Source of the DNA: Mycobacterium botniense
Lineage (GTDB): Bacteria; Actinomycetota; Actinomycetes; Mycobacteriales; Mycobacteriaceae
NCBI RefSeq assembly: GCF_010723305.1
Contig: NZ_BLKW01000004.1
Location: 186,001-250,000, forward strand
Direction: 5' to 3'
DNA: 64,000 nucleotides
The notes below the pieces were generated by a model. The model saw nothing but the letters and a program-made list of their open reading frames with translations. It was not told where the DNA came from and did not search any database. Of the stretch, positions 37,728-50,645 are shown piece by piece. The position numbers and the translations under genes are program-made. Every line of letters begins with the position of its first letter. Positions within the stretch are counted from its first letter, which is position 1.

Positions 37728-37746
37728 GCGCCGCCGTGCGGCGCTC
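37726..37746. terminator. Hairpin overlapping the KSI-like gene stop codon
   Basis: Perfect 9-bp arms GAGCGCCGC and GCGGCGCTC have a 3-nt loop. The first bases of the stem are the last two of the TGA stop. TTTTCC occurs about 8 nt later. It is a likely terminator of the mca-to-KSI transcript. Confidence 0.65.
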
Positions 37747-37929
37747 CGCCACGTTTTCCGGCGTGTACAGTCGCGTGAACCACCCGGCCTGAGCAGCTTC
37801 TTGCGCTGCCGCACGGTGGCCGGTGACGAGTGGTCAGGTGGGTGACCGCGTGGTATTTCCTCAGGCCGGCATATCCCGATCAGCAGCGACTTGTCAGAGG
37901 TTGGGTCTGGGCCCCGGATCGGTATCGGG

Positions 37930-38715
37930 TCAGAACACTGCGAACCACATGGCGACGTAGTGACAAATGGCGGCCACCGCGGTACAAGCGTGGAAAAACT
38001 CGTGGTAACCGAACGTCGCCGGCCACGGGTCGGGCCAGCGCAGCCCGTAGAGCAGACCTCCGATGCTGTACACCACGCCACCGACGATCAGCAGCACGAA
38101 CGCGGCGACCCCGGCCCCGTGCAAGATGGTGCCGGTGAACCAGATCGCCACCCAGCTCAACAGCAGATACAGCGGCACACCCACCCAGCGCGGCGCCAGC
38201 GGCCAGCACACTTTGAGCACAATGCCCGCCAGCGCGCCGCCCCACACGATCCCCAGCACCAGCCGCCCAGCCTGCGGTGGCATAGCCAGCACCGCGAACG
38301 GAGTGTAGCTGCCCGCGATGAACAGGAAAATCATTGAGTGGTCGAGCCGTTTCATGCGATGCCGGGCGGTCAGCGATTTCCACTGAACGCGGTGGTAGAT
38401 CGCGCTGACCGCGAACATTGCCACGGCGGACATAACGTAGGTGAGGGTGGCGAGTCCCGCGCGGGTGGATACCATCGTCCACGAGACCGCTACCAGTGCC
38501 GCCCCCGCGACGGTGGTCACGGCGGCGGAGTGCACATGAATCCAGCCGCGGAAGCGCGGCTTGGCCAGACGCCGATCGCCGCCATCGGGCCGATCAGCGG
38601 GGAGGACCGTCGACAAAGACGGCAGCTCATGCTCCGCTTTGGCTGCCGCGCTGACCGGGCTTGCCATATCCGCTGCTACCTCATTTCTCGGTGCTCGCTC
38701 ACGGTTGTCGACCAC
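37930..38715 (-). CDS. Hemolysin III-like / PAQR-family membrane protein (Rv1085c-like)
   Basis: A 261-residue membrane protein with seven predicted helices after an ~55-residue soluble N-terminus. PAQR/Hly-III signatures are present: [14 protein letters not shown] (S-x-x-x-H), [22 protein letters not shown] (R-x-D-H) and [23 protein letters not shown] (H-x-x-x-H). These residues coordinate zinc in the superfamily. Hemolytic activity is a historical label and is not implied here. It is divergent from the Z-prenyl synthase gene across 84 nt. Confidence 0.9.
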   Translation of the reverse strand: MVDNRERAPRNEVAADMASPVSAAAKAEHELPSLSTVLPADRPDGGDRRLAKPRFRGWIHVHSAAVTTVAGAALVAVSWTMVSTRAGLATLTYVMSAVAMFAVSAIYHRVQWKSLTARHRMKRLDHSMIFLFIAGSYTPFAVLAMPPQAGRLVLGIVWGGALAGIVLKVCWPLAPRWVGVPLYLLLSWVAIWFTGTILHGAGVAAFVLLIVGGVVYSIGGLLYGLRWPDPWPATFGYHEFFHACTAVAAICHYVAMWFAVF

Positions 38716-38799
38716 GGTAGTAGGCCTACCTGTGCAGACACTTTGTGACGCGCGGACGGTCAGCGAGAATTATTGCCGGCCCGGCTAGTCTGACTGTTC

Positions 38800-39594
38800 G
38801 TGGAAATCATTCCGGCGCGTCTCAAGGAACCGCTGTATCGGATCTACGAGATGCGGCTGCGCCAGGGCCTGGCGGCGTCGAAATCTGCGCTGCCCCGCCA
38901 CATCGCTGTCTTATGTGACGGCAACCGGCGCTGGGCGCGCAGCGCGGGATACGACGACGTGAGCTACGGCTACCGGATGGGGGCGGCCAAGATCGCCGAG
39001 ATGCTGCGCTGGTGCCAGGACGCCGGTATCGAAATGGCCACCGTCTATTTGCTCTCCACCGAGAACCTGCGACGCGATCCCGACGAGCTGGCAGCCCTGA
39101 TTGAAATCATTACCGACGTGGTCGAAGAGATCTGCGCGCCGGCCAACCGCTGGAGCGTCCGCACGGTGGGCGATCTGGAGCTGCTGGGGGAAGAACCCGC
39201 GCGACGGCTACGTGACGCTGTAGAAGGGACAACTGCGACCAAGAATGCCGATTTCCACGTCAACGTCGCGGTGGCCTACGGGGGCCGTCAGGAGATCGTT
39301 GACGCGGTGCGTGCCTTACTCGGCAAAAAACTCGCTGACGGCGCGACCGCCGAAGAGCTTGTCGACGCCGTGACCGTCGAAGCTATTTCCGAAAATCTCT
39401 ATACTTCGGGCCAACCGGATCCGGACTTGGTCATCCGGACCTCAGGGGAGCAGCGGTTGTCCGGTTTTCTGCTGTGGCAGAGCGCGTATTCAGAGATGTG
39501 GTTCACCGAAGCGTACTGGCCCGCGTTTCGCCGGGTCGATTTTCTGCGCGCACTGCGGGATTACAGCCTGCGTCACCGCCGTTACGGGATCTAA
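38800..39594 (+). CDS. Short-chain Z-isoprenyl diphosphate synthase (omega,E,Z-farnesyl-PP synthase, Rv1086-like)
   Basis: A 264-residue cis-prenyltransferase that makes omega,E,Z-farnesyl diphosphate from geranyl diphosphate and IPP in M. tuberculosis; this feeds decaprenyl phosphate synthesis for cell-wall arabinogalactan. Family motifs are HIAVLCDGNRRWARSAG (catalytic Asp at about 40), VYLLSTENLRRDPDEL, FHVNVAVAYGGRQEIVDAV, DPDLVIRTSGEQRLSGFLLWQSAYSE and YWPAFRRVDFLRAL. The GTG at 38800 gives a length close to Rv1086 (262). Confidence 0.94.
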   Translation: MEIIPARLKEPLYRIYEMRLRQGLAASKSALPRHIAVLCDGNRRWARSAGYDDVSYGYRMGAAKIAEMLRWCQDAGIEMATVYLLSTENLRRDPDELAALIEIITDVVEEICAPANRWSVRTVGDLELLGEEPARRLRDAVEGTTATKNADFHVNVAVAYGGRQEIVDAVRALLGKKLADGATAEELVDAVTVEAISENLYTSGQPDPDLVIRTSGEQRLSGFLLWQSAYSEMWFTEAYWPAFRRVDFLRALRDYSLRHRRYGI

Positions 39595-39981
39595 CTGGCA
39601 GCGTCGGGCACTACAGTGCCCTATATCGATCGGGCAGCTTTGCTGCAGCACGCTCGAAGATGTCCGGGCCACGATCGCAAGGAGTGGTGCTGTCTGGCCT
39701 GATGGTGTTCACCCTCGCCGGGCTGCCCACGCCGCGCCCGGCATTGGCGTCGTCTCGTCGCCACGGCGGCGGCAGTTGTGGCGGCCACAATGGCACCGCT
39801 GACGGCCGCCGGTGTGGGCGCGGCATCGCCAGCGGCGGCTCCACTGCGTTGTTCGCCTCCCCGCACTACTCCGGGGTGCGCCGCCTGTCGGCGTGACTTC
39901 CTTCCCGCCGGTGCGGGGCGCCGCCGTACCAGGTGGCGGTGCGCGGACCCGCCCCGGCCTGCCGGGCTAGCGCACCCGCAG
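39595..39981. other. Gene-poor stretch with a possible secreted-protein remnant
   Basis: No intact gene lies in these 387 nt. One frame on the plus strand (about 39735-39865) reads RARHWRRLVATAAAVVAATM, then APLTAAGVGAASPAAAP. This looks like an Arg-led signal peptide with an Ala-x-Ala-type end, but it has no start codon in frame and breaks down afterwards. M. tuberculosis carries split cellulase genes (celA2a/b) and PE_PGRS genes here, so a decayed cellulase N-terminus is possible. This is weak evidence. Confidence 0.3.
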
Positions 39982-42796
<2,815 letters not shown>

Positions 42797-42992
42797 CCGG
42801 CTGCACACGCGGGAACCGGCGTCGAACGCCGATCACGGACACCGGCTCGCGAGCGGGCCGGCACCCAGCGACCCGCGCCGGGCGTGTGCAGTGCCGGCGG
42901 CCGGCGCGCGGTGCCCGGTTTCAGGCTCTGCGTGTCAGACTGGCCCCGTGGCCATGACACCCGATAAGACATCCGAAATCCAGACGTCCGTT

Positions 42993-44273
42993 ATGTCTGC
43001 TCCGCTGGCCCAGGTCGATCCCGATATCGCCGAGTTGTTGCGCAAGGAGCTCTGCCGGCAGCGTGACACCCTGGAGATGATCGCCTCGGAGAACTTCGCT
43101 CCGCGCGCGGTACTGCAGACCCAGGGCAGCGTGCTCACCAACAAATACGCCGAGGGGTTGCCCGGTCGGCGCTATTACGGCGGCTGCGAACACGTCGACG
43201 CCGTGGAGAATATCGCCCGCGACCGCGCCAAGACGCTGTTCGGCGCTGAATTCGCTAATGTGCAACCGCATTCCGGTGCACAGGCCAACGCCGCGGTGCT
43301 CCATGCCCTGATGACGCCCGGTGAGCGGCTGCTGGGGCTCGACCTCGCCAACGGCGGGCATTTGACCCATGGGATGTCGCTGAACTTCTCCGGCAAGCTC
43401 TACGACACCGGCTTCTACGGAGTCGATCCGGTGACCCATCTGATCGACATGGACGCTGTGCGGGCTACCGCGCGCGAATTCCGACCCAAGGTCATCATCG
43501 CCGGCTGGTCGGCCTATCCGCGGATCCTGGATTTCGCGGCGTTCAGGTCGATCGCCGACGAGGTGGGCGCGCATTTGTGGGTCGACATGGCGCACTTCGC
43601 CGGGCTGGTCGCCGCCGGGTTGCACCCCTCACCGGTGCCGCATGCGGATGTGGTCTCCACCACGGTGCACAAGACCCTCGGCGGCGCCCGCTCGGGACTG
43701 ATCCTGGGTAAGCGGGAGTTCGCCAAGGCCATCAACTCCGCGGTTTTCCCCGGCCAGCAGGGTGGTCCGTTGATGCAAGTCATCGCGGGCAAGGCCGTGG
43801 CGCTCAAGATCGCGGGGACACCCGAATTCGCCGAACGGCAGCGGCGGACCGTCTCAGGCGCCCGTATCATCGCCGAGCGGCTGCTGGCCGCTGACGTGGC
43901 CGGCGCCGGAGTGTCGGTGGTCAGCGGCGGCACCGATGTGCACTTGGTGCTGGTCGACCTGCGCAACTCACCACTGGACGGCAAGATGGCCGAGGACCTG
44001 CTGCACGAGATCGGTATCACCGTCAACCGCAACGCGGTACCCAACGACCCCCGGCCCCCGATGGTGACCTCAGGCCTGCGGGTGGGTACCCCAGCGCTGG
44101 CCACCCGCGGCTTCGGCGACAGCGAGTTCAGCGAGGTCGCCGACATCATCGCCACCGCGTTGGCGGCCGGCGCCTCGGCCGATGTGACGGGGCTGCGGGC
44201 GCGGGTGACGCGGCTGGCCAGGGAGTTCCCGCTTTACGAAGGGCTGGAGGACTGGACACTGGTCGATCGCTAG
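42993..44273 (+). CDS. glyA1: Serine hydroxymethyltransferase 1
   Basis: Standard bacterial SHMT supplying one-carbon units and glycine. The start [20 protein letters not shown] at 42993 gives 426 residues, the length recalled for M. tuberculosis GlyA1. Motifs are [62 protein letters not shown] and [15 protein letters not shown] with PLP Lys227. An upstream in-frame ATG at 42954 would add 13 residues. Gene order coaA-glyA-desA2 is as in M. tuberculosis apart from the extra paralogue. Confidence 0.95.
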   Translation: MSAPLAQVDPDIAELLRKELCRQRDTLEMIASENFAPRAVLQTQGSVLTNKYAEGLPGRRYYGGCEHVDAVENIARDRAKTLFGAEFANVQPHSGAQANAAVLHALMTPGERLLGLDLANGGHLTHGMSLNFSGKLYDTGFYGVDPVTHLIDMDAVRATAREFRPKVIIAGWSAYPRILDFAAFRSIADEVGAHLWVDMAHFAGLVAAGLHPSPVPHADVVSTTVHKTLGGARSGLILGKREFAKAINSAVFPGQQGGPLMQVIAGKAVALKIAGTPEFAERQRRTVSGARIIAERLLAADVAGAGVSVVSGGTDVHLVLVDLRNSPLDGKMAEDLLHEIGITVNRNAVPNDPRPPMVTSGLRVGTPALATRGFGDSEFSEVADIIATALAAGASADVTGLRARVTRLAREFPLYEGLEDWTLVDR

Positions 44274-44410
44274 CGCTGGCTCCGCGCACGATCGAGACCG
44301 AAACGGCCGGACTGCCCGGACTCGACACGAGAACACCGGGCCTGAAACCCGCACAGCAACACGCACGGTCTGATTTCGCGTACCGAGGCGTGCCGAGTTA
44401 CCGTTACTGC

Positions 44411-45238
44411 ATGGCACAGAAACCTGTACCTAATGCGTTGACCCTGGAACTTCTCCCGGTGGTGGCCGAGAACCTGGAGCGTCACCTCGACACAGAAGAG
44501 TTGTGGTTCGCCCACGACTACGTGCCGTTCGAGCAGGGGGAGAACTTCGCTCTGCTGGGTGGGCGTGACTGGGATCCGTCAGAGGTCACGCTGCCCAGGT
44601 CAATCACCGACGCGTGTGAGATCCTGCTGATCAACAAGGACAACTTGGCGGGTCGTCACCGCGAGCTGGTCGACCACTTCATCCTGGAAGAAGAATGGGG
44701 TCGCTGGCTGGGGCGGTGGACCGCCGAGGAGCATCTGCACGCTATCGCCTTGCGGGAATACCTCGTCGTGACGCGGGAGGTTGACCCGGCCGCGAACGAG
44801 AGCGTCCGCGTTGAGCACGTGATGAAAGGCTATCGCGCTGACCGCTACACGCAAGTGGAAACCTTGGTGTACATGACCTTCTACGAGCGTTCGCACGAGG
44901 TGTTCTGCCGTAATCTGGCCGCGAAGACCGAGGAGCCCATTCTCGCGGGGCTGGTCAGCCGGATCGCCAAAGATGAAGAGCGCCACGAGGAATTCTTCGC
45001 CAACCTGGTCGCACACTGTTTGAAATACACCCGCGACGAGACGGTGGCCGCGATTGCTGCGCGGGCGGCCGACATGCCAGTCATCGGCGGCGACATCGAC
45101 GCCTATCAGGACAAGGTCCGAAACGTCGCCGACGCCGGGATTTTCGGCCCGACGCAGCTGCGCCAAGTGATTTCGGACCGGATTAGTGCATGGGGGTTAG
45201 CGGGCGAGCCCGGTCTGCGACAGTTCGTCACCGGCTAG
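44411..45238 (+). CDS. desA2: Acyl-ACP desaturase DesA2
   Basis: A 275-residue soluble diiron protein of the acyl-ACP desaturase family, linked to mycolic-acid precursor desaturation. Ligand motifs are DHFILEEEWGRWLGRW/EEHLHA in the first helix pair and KDEERHEEFF in the second, with TLVYMTFYERSHEVF between. The ATG at 44411 (MAQKPVPNALTLEL) gives the DesA2 length. Catalytic competence of DesA2 proteins has been questioned for M. tuberculosis; here an E-x-x-H pair and a D-E-E-R-H pair are both retained. Confidence 0.94.
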   Translation: MAQKPVPNALTLELLPVVAENLERHLDTEELWFAHDYVPFEQGENFALLGGRDWDPSEVTLPRSITDACEILLINKDNLAGRHRELVDHFILEEEWGRWLGRWTAEEHLHAIALREYLVVTREVDPAANESVRVEHVMKGYRADRYTQVETLVYMTFYERSHEVFCRNLAAKTEEPILAGLVSRIAKDEERHEEFFANLVAHCLKYTRDETVAAIAARAADMPVIGGDIDAYQDKVRNVADAGIFGPTQLRQVISDRISAWGLAGEPGLRQFVTG

Positions 45239-45585
45239 AGCCGCCCTGCCCGCCGGTGGCCACCACGCCGGCGCGGGGGCTGTTACATGTGGCGCAGGTC
45301 CGGCGCGCCTGTCCGGCGGGTCCGCGGCGACGGGAGTAGCGTCGCAGGTGATGGCTAGCGACATGCTCTGCTGTCCGGATGGCACCTCTGGTCACATCTA
45401 TGGCAGGACCGGCCCCGGTCCTGGTGCCGCTGCCTCCGCCGATATGCCCGTGCGGGGCCGCACGGGTGCAGCCCGGCGACGATGCAGCGGACGGCTGCGG
45501 AGGCGGACCATTAACCCACGCCCGGCGACGATGCGGCCCGCGGAGCGGACGGCTGCGGAGGCGGGCCATTCTCGAGGAGCGCTGT
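45239..45585. other. desA2-phoH2 intergenic region with open leader frames
   Basis: 347 nt upstream of the preferred phoH2 start. Two overlapping plus-strand frames stay open across most of it: one in phoH2's own frame from about 45379, and one from ATG 45351 ([14 protein letters not shown]) that runs into phoH2. In M. tuberculosis and M. smegmatis a small antitoxin, PhoAT, is reported upstream of and overlapping phoH2, so one of these could encode it. An imperfect tandem repeat lies at 45471-45570. Confidence 0.4.
45471..45570 (+). repeat. Imperfect tandem duplication upstream of phoH2
   Basis: The unit GCCCGGCGACGATGC followed by AGCGGACGGCTGCGGAGGCG and (G)CCATT occurs at 45471-45512. It occurs again at 45520-45570, the second time with a 9-nt insertion (GGCCCGCGG) between its two halves. 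The copies end 15 nt before the phoH2 GTG. Confidence 0.75.
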
Positions 45586-46911
45586 GTGACTGTTACCCCA
45601 TCGGCTTCACAGGACGGTATCCGGACTTACGTACTCGACACCTCGGTGCTGCTGTCCGATCCGTGGGCGTGCACCCGGTTCGCCGAGCACGAAGTGGTAA
45701 TACCGCTTGTGGTGATCAGCGAACTGGAGGCCAAACGGTATCACCATGAGCTGGGGTGGTTTGCTCGGCAGGCTCTGCGCTTGTTGGATGATCTGCGGCT
45801 CGAGCACGGGCGACTTGACCAGCCTATTCCCGTGGGTAAACACGGCGGCACGTTGCATGTCGAGCTCAACCACAGCGACCCCGCGGTGCTGCCCGCCGGC
45901 TTTCGCGGCGACAGCAACGACTGCCGGATCTTGAGCTGCGCCGCCAACCTCGCCGCCGAAGGCAAGCGAGTCGTACTGGTGAGCAAGGATATTCCACTTC
46001 GGGTCAAAGCCGGTGCGGTGGGCTTGGCCGCGGACGAGTATCACGCGCAGGACGTTGTCACCTCCGGTTGGACCGGGATGGTTGAGATCGAGACTGCCGC
46101 CGAGGATATCGACGCGCTGTTCCGCGACTGTGAGATCGACTTGGCCGCTGCCCGCGATCTACCTTGCCACACAGGGATTCGGCTATTGGGCGGCACCTCG
46201 CATGCCCTTGGCCGGGTGAACGCCCACAAACGCGTCCAATTGGTTCGTGGTGACCGCGAGGTGTTTGGGCTGCGCGGCCGCTCCGCTGAGCAGCGTGTCG
46301 CGCTGGATCTCCTGCTGGACGACTCGGTAGGCATCGTGTCCCTGGGCGGCAAAGCCGGTACCGGGAAGTCGGCACTGGCCTTGTGCGCGGGTTTAGAGGC
46401 TGTGCTGGAGCGCCAAACCCACCGCAAGGTGGTGGTGTTTCGTCCGCTCTATGCCGTCGGCGGGCAAGAGCTCGGCTACCTTCCGGGTAGCGAAAGCGAG
46501 AAGATGGGCCCGTGGGCGCAAGCCGTCTTCGACACTCTCGAGGGTTTGGCCAGCCCGGCTGTGCTCGATGAAGTCCTGTCCCGCGGCATGCTGGAGGTGC
46601 TGCCGCTGACCCATATCCGGGGTCGCTCGCTGCACGACTCGTTCGTCATCGTCGATGAGGCACAGTCGTTGGAGCGCAACGTGCTGCTGACCGTGCTGTC
46701 CCGGCTGGGCACCGGCTCGCGGGTGGTGCTGACTCACGACATCGCTCAACGCGACAACCTGCGGGTGGGCCGCCACGACGGCGTCGCGGCTGTGATCGAG
46801 AAACTCAAAGGCCATCCGTTATTCGCGCACGTCACCTTGCTGCGCAGCGAACGGTCACCGATCGCCGCGCTGGTCACTGAGATGCTCGAGGAGATCGCCG
46901 GGCCGCGTTGA
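45586..46911 (+). CDS. phoH2: PhoH2: PIN-domain ribonuclease fused to PhoH-like helicase
   Basis: A 441-residue two-domain protein reported in mycobacteria as an RNA helicase-ribonuclease and toxin of the PhoAT-PhoH2 system. The N-terminal PIN domain (about 10-150) has the acidic residues of [11 protein letters not shown] (Asp18), ISELEAKRY and [13 protein letters not shown]. The PhoH ATPase domain has Walker [17 protein letters not shown] (Lys261) and Walker [14 protein letters not shown], then [12 protein letters not shown]. The GTG start has GAGGAG upstream. The upstream leader carries a tandem repeat and possible antitoxin frames. Confidence 0.94.
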   Translation: MTVTPSASQDGIRTYVLDTSVLLSDPWACTRFAEHEVVIPLVVISELEAKRYHHELGWFARQALRLLDDLRLEHGRLDQPIPVGKHGGTLHVELNHSDPAVLPAGFRGDSNDCRILSCAANLAAEGKRVVLVSKDIPLRVKAGAVGLAADEYHAQDVVTSGWTGMVEIETAAEDIDALFRDCEIDLAAARDLPCHTGIRLLGGTSHALGRVNAHKRVQLVRGDREVFGLRGRSAEQRVALDLLLDDSVGIVSLGGKAGTGKSALALCAGLEAVLERQTHRKVVVFRPLYAVGGQELGYLPGSESEKMGPWAQAVFDTLEGLASPAVLDEVLSRGMLEVLPLTHIRGRSLHDSFVIVDEAQSLERNVLLTVLSRLGTGSRVVLTHDIAQRDNLRVGRHDGVAAVIEKLKGHPLFAHVTLLRSERSPIAALVTEMLEEIAGPR

Positions 46912-46936
46912 GCGCGTGTTTCGGTAGGCTGCCAAT

Positions 46937-47809
46937 GTGCCGAGACGATCCGATAGCCAGGTTTGGCGGTATCGGTGGACTCTTGTGGGAGCCGCCGGGG
47001 TCGTCGCGGTGCTGGTGATCGGCGGTCTCACGGGTCACGTCAAGCGGGCCAGTGCCGACGATGTCGATTGTTCGGTGGTCCGTTGCGTGGCCCTGACATT
47101 TGACGACGGCCCGACCCCGTACACCGACCGGCTGCTGGGGATCCTCAAAGACAACAACGCAAAAGCCACGTTTTTTCTGATCGGCAACAAGGTTGCTGCC
47201 AACCCCGGAGGAGCTCAGCGCATCGCCGAAGCGGGGATGGAGATCGGCAACCACACATGGGAGCACCCCAACATGACGACGATCCCGCCCGAGGACATCG
47301 TCAGCCAGTTCTCCAGGGCCAATGACGCTATCAGGGCCGCGACTGGGCGGACCCCCACCCTGTACCGCCCCGCCGGCGGGCTGTCCAACGACACGGTACG
47401 GCAGGCCGCCGGCCGTCTCGGGCTGGCCGAGATCCTCTGGGATGTCGTTCCCTACGACTGGATCAACGACTCCAATACGGCGGCAACGCGATACATGCTC
47501 ATGACGTATGTCAAGCCTGGCTCGGTCGTGTTATTACACGACACTTACTCCAGTACGGTCGATCTGGTATACCAATTCATCCCGGTGCTCAAGGCTAATG
47601 GTTATCGGTTGGTGACGGTCAGTCACTTGCTCGGGTCACGGGTTCCCGGCAGTAGTTACGGCGGCCGCGAGAACGGCCCACCGGCCAACGACCTGTGTGA
47701 CATCCCGGTCTCCCAGATTCCGACCTTGCCGAATACCCCCTCACCCAAGCCGATGGCTAATTTCCCGATCACTGACATTCCGGGCCAAAACTCGGGCGGA
47801 CCCCAATAA
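46937..47809 (+). CDS. Secreted polysaccharide deacetylase, NodB domain (Rv1096-like)
   Basis: A 290-residue exported metal-dependent deacetylase acting on peptidoglycan-type N-acetyl sugars. An N-terminal signal/anchor helix (WTLVGAAGVVAVLVIGGLTG) precedes the NodB domain. Its motifs are TFDDGPTPYT (Asp56, Asp57), HTWEHPNM (His106, His110), LYRPAGG, WDVVPYDWINDSNTAA and SVVLLHDTYSSTVD. A Pro-rich tail of about 45 residues (VSQIPTLPNTPSPKPMANFP) follows. The GTG start lies 26 nt after the phoH2 stop. Confidence 0.92.
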   Translation: MPRRSDSQVWRYRWTLVGAAGVVAVLVIGGLTGHVKRASADDVDCSVVRCVALTFDDGPTPYTDRLLGILKDNNAKATFFLIGNKVAANPGGAQRIAEAGMEIGNHTWEHPNMTTIPPEDIVSQFSRANDAIRAATGRTPTLYRPAGGLSNDTVRQAAGRLGLAEILWDVVPYDWINDSNTAATRYMLMTYVKPGSVVLLHDTYSSTVDLVYQFIPVLKANGYRLVTVSHLLGSRVPGSSYGGRENGPPANDLCDIPVSQIPTLPNTPSPKPMANFPITDIPGQNSGGPQ

Positions 47810-47992
47810 CGGTTCTCAACAGGTGGCCAGGAGTGGGTCCGACGGGGGTGACAGCGGCGACATCATCGCCGTCCTGGGCGATGTCGCAGCCCGCGGCCGT
47901 GTGCGGCCGAGCCTGGCTGGGCGGTGCGCGCCGTGGGTGTCGGCGGCGAAAACCTGGGCTCGTGTTGCCCGGTCTGGCCCTCGAGCGCGGCT

Positions 47993-49417
47993 TCAGCGCT
48001 GATGATCCTGCTCCGGTTCGACCTTGGCCATCGCCAAGACGTTGAGTCGGCGATCCAATTCCTCCAGAGAGATCCTTTCGCCGACCAGTCCGCGGTCGAT
48101 GACGGCCTGACGAATGGTCTTGTGTTGCTTCAGCGCTTCTTTGGCTACTGCGGCCGCTTCCTCATAGCCGATCACCGAGTTCAGCGGTGTCACGATCGAG
48201 GGCGACGACTCAGCGAGCTCACGCAGCCTGCCGACGTTAGCGGACAGTCCCGAGATGCACCGGTCGGCGAACAGCTTGGACACGTTGGTCAGCAGCTTGA
48301 AAGACTCCAGGATGTTGCGGGCCATCATCGGAACGTAGACGTTGAGTTCGAAGGCGCCATTGGCGCCACCCCACGCGATGGCGGCATCATTGCCGATGAC
48401 TTGCGCTGCGACCTGCGTCACCGCCTCAGGGATGACAGGATTCACTTTGCCGGGCATGATCGAGCTGCCCGGCTGCAAATCCGGCAACTGGATCTCCGCG
48501 AGGCCGGTTAACGGGCCCGACCCCATCCAGCGGATGTCGTTGGCGATCTTCGTCAGCGACACCGCGACGGTGCGCAGCGCGCCCGACGCCTCGACCAGCC
48601 CGTCACGGGCAGCCTGGGCCTCGAATGAATTACGCGCCGTGCGTAATTCGGTGAGGCCAGTCTCAGCCACCAACACCTCGACCACCTTGGCGCCGAAGCC
48701 GTCCGGAGCGTTGAGCCCGGTGCCGACCGCGGTGCCGCCGATCGCCAGTTCACCCAGGCGCGGTAGCGTCGACCTCACCCGCTCGATACCGGCCTCGACT
48801 TGGCGGGCGTAGCCGGAGAACTCCTGGCCGAGCGTCAACGGCACCGCGTCCATCAAATGCGTGCGGCCTGATTTCACCACGGTCCGCCACTCCCGCGCTT
48901 TCGCGGCCAGCGCGTCGTGCAACATCTGCAGTGCCGGGATGAGTTGGCGCACCGCCGCTTCGGTAGCGGCGATGTGCGTGGCGGTGGGGAAGGTGTCGTT
49001 AGAAGACTGCGACATGTTGACGTCGTCGTTAGGGTGCACCGTGACGCCGCGCCTGGCGGCGATCGATGCGATCACCTCGTTGGTGTTCATGTTTGAGCTC
49101 GTGCCTGAGCCGGTCTGGAACACGTCGATGGGAAACTGGTCGTCGTGGTGACCCTCGGCGATCTCGGACGCGGCGGCGATGATCGCGTCCGCCTTCTCTG
49201 GCTCCAGCAAACCGAGATCCTTGTTGACTCGCGCACAGGCAGCCTTCAACAGGCCCAGCGCCCTGATCTGCGGACGTTCCAGGCCCCGGCCCGAGATGGG
49301 AAAATTCTCCACTGCGCGCTGGGTCTGGGCACGCCACAACGCGTTAGCCGGCACCCGCACCTCGCCCATAGTGTCGTGCTCGATGCGGTAGTCAGTCTCG
49401 GCGGCGCTATCGGCCAT
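47993..49417 (-). CDS. fum: Fumarate hydratase, class II
   Basis: Reversible hydration of fumarate to malate in the TCA cycle; a homotetramer of the aspartase/fumarase superfamily. The 474 residues match mycobacterial Fum. The signature loop [13 protein letters not shown] carries the catalytic Ser. Other motifs are [31 protein letters not shown] and [12 protein letters not shown]. It is downstream of glpX on the same strand with a 30-nt gap. An Rv1097c-type gene expected between it and the deacetylase gene is absent. Confidence 0.97.
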   Translation of the reverse strand: MADSAAETDYRIEHDTMGEVRVPANALWRAQTQRAVENFPISGRGLERPQIRALGLLKAACARVNKDLGLLEPEKADAIIAAASEIAEGHHDDQFPIDVFQTGSGTSSNMNTNEVIASIAARRGVTVHPNDDVNMSQSSNDTFPTATHIAATEAAVRQLIPALQMLHDALAAKAREWRTVVKSGRTHLMDAVPLTLGQEFSGYARQVEAGIERVRSTLPRLGELAIGGTAVGTGLNAPDGFGAKVVEVLVAETGLTELRTARNSFEAQAARDGLVEASGALRTVAVSLTKIANDIRWMGSGPLTGLAEIQLPDLQPGSSIMPGKVNPVIPEAVTQVAAQVIGNDAAIAWGGANGAFELNVYVPMMARNILESFKLLTNVSKLFADRCISGLSANVGRLRELAESSPSIVTPLNSVIGYEEAAAVAKEALKQHKTIRQAVIDRGLVGERISLEELDRRLNVLAMAKVEPEQDHQR

Positions 49418-49447
49418 AGCGGGGATTCCTCACGTGGTGGTGCCGGA

Positions 49448-50524
49448 TTACGGCAGCGGATACTGGGCGTTGCTGTCGCCGGTGAAGTCGATGGCGGAAT
49501 ATTCGTTAAGTTTCGAAAGCCGGTGATAAGCCTCAATCATCCGGACCGTGCCCGATTTCGAACGCATCACGATCGACTGGGTGGTGCAACCGCCCGGGTA
49601 GTAGCGGACCCCTTTGAGCAGATCACCGTCGGTGACCCCGGTGGCGCAGAAGAACACGTTCTCACCGGCCACCAGATCCTCGGTGGTCAAGATGGCGTCC
49701 AGGTCGTAGCCGGCGTCGAGCGCCTTGCGCCGTTCGGCCTCGTCACGCGGTGCGAGCTGCGCCTGGATCTCCCCGCCCATGCACCGGATCGCCGCGGCAG
49801 CGATGATTCCCTCTGGGGTCCCGCCAATACCGGCGAGCATGTCGGTGCCCGAGTTGGGTCGGCACGCCGAGATCGCCCCGGCCACATCGCCGTCGGTGAT
49901 CAGGCGGATTCGGGCACCGGCCGCGCGGACGTCGTGAATCAGCTGCTGGTGGCGGGGGCGGTCCAGGATGCACACTGTCATATCGCGCACCGACAGATCC
50001 TTGACCTTGGCGACGGCGCGAATGTTCTCGCCGATCGGCGCGGTGATGTCCAGCACGTGCCCGGCTTCGGGGCCTACCGCCACCTTGTTCATGTAGTACA
50101 CCGCTGACGGGTCGAACATCGCTCCGCGCTCCGCCACCGCCAGCACCGAGATGGCGTTGGGCATGCCGTTGCTCATCAACCTGGTGCCGTCGATCGGGTC
50201 GACGGCCACGTCGCACTCCGGGCCGTCCCCGTTGCCGACCTCCTCACCGTTGTACAGCATCGGTGCGTGGTCCTTTTCGCCCTCCCCGATGACCACGACG
50301 CCGCGCATCGAGACCGAATTCACCAGTTCGCGCATCGCGTCGACCGCTGCGCCGTCGCCGCCCTCCTTGTCGCCGCGGCCCACCCAGCGCCCGGCGGCCA
50401 TGGCCCCGGCCTCGGTGACTCGCACCAGTTCCAGGGCGAGGTTGCGGTCGGGGGCCTCACCGCGCGAGCGCGGCGGCGAACCGGACTTGCGCGAGGAGCC
50501 GGGTGCGCCGGCAGTAGTGCTCAT
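49448..50524 (-). CDS. glpX: Fructose-1,6-bisphosphatase, class II
   Basis: The gluconeogenic step hydrolysing fructose 1,6-bisphosphate; GlpX is the main FBPase of mycobacteria. The 358-residue frame has [39 protein letters not shown] (lithium-sensitive phosphatase fold), [29 protein letters not shown] and [15 protein letters not shown]. The N-terminal ~25 residues are low complexity, so a later start is possible. Both genes of the glpX-fum pair serve central carbon metabolism. Confidence 0.96.
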   Translation of the reverse strand: MSTTAGAPGSSRKSGSPPRSRGEAPDRNLALELVRVTEAGAMAAGRWVGRGDKEGGDGAAVDAMRELVNSVSMRGVVVIGEGEKDHAPMLYNGEEVGNGDGPECDVAVDPIDGTRLMSNGMPNAISVLAVAERGAMFDPSAVYYMNKVAVGPEAGHVLDITAPIGENIRAVAKVKDLSVRDMTVCILDRPRHQQLIHDVRAAGARIRLITDGDVAGAISACRPNSGTDMLAGIGGTPEGIIAAAAIRCMGGEIQAQLAPRDEAERRKALDAGYDLDAILTTEDLVAGENVFFCATGVTDGDLLKGVRYYPGGCTTQSIVMRSKSGTVRMIEAYHRLSKLNEYSAIDFTGDSNAQYPLP

Positions 50525-50645
50525 ACGGTGGATTCTCCCAGAACCGGCTCAGCGGCCGGGAGCTGGGCTGGCCGGCTTTACGGGCCCGCTCCGTAACCGC
50601 CTGCCGCACGGGCCGCGGCCCGCGGTGGGCTGGAATACTCGGGGA

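Noticed and set aside
45379..45585. Extended PhoH2 N-terminus in frame
   Set aside because: The stretch is low complexity and repeat-derived; the GTG with GAGGAG at 45586 starts just before the PIN domain. Kept only as a possible leader.
50151..50645. N-terminal extension of the DUF4245 gene
   Set aside because: It lies antisense within glpX and lacks a membrane or DUF4245 signature; GTG 50646 fits family length.
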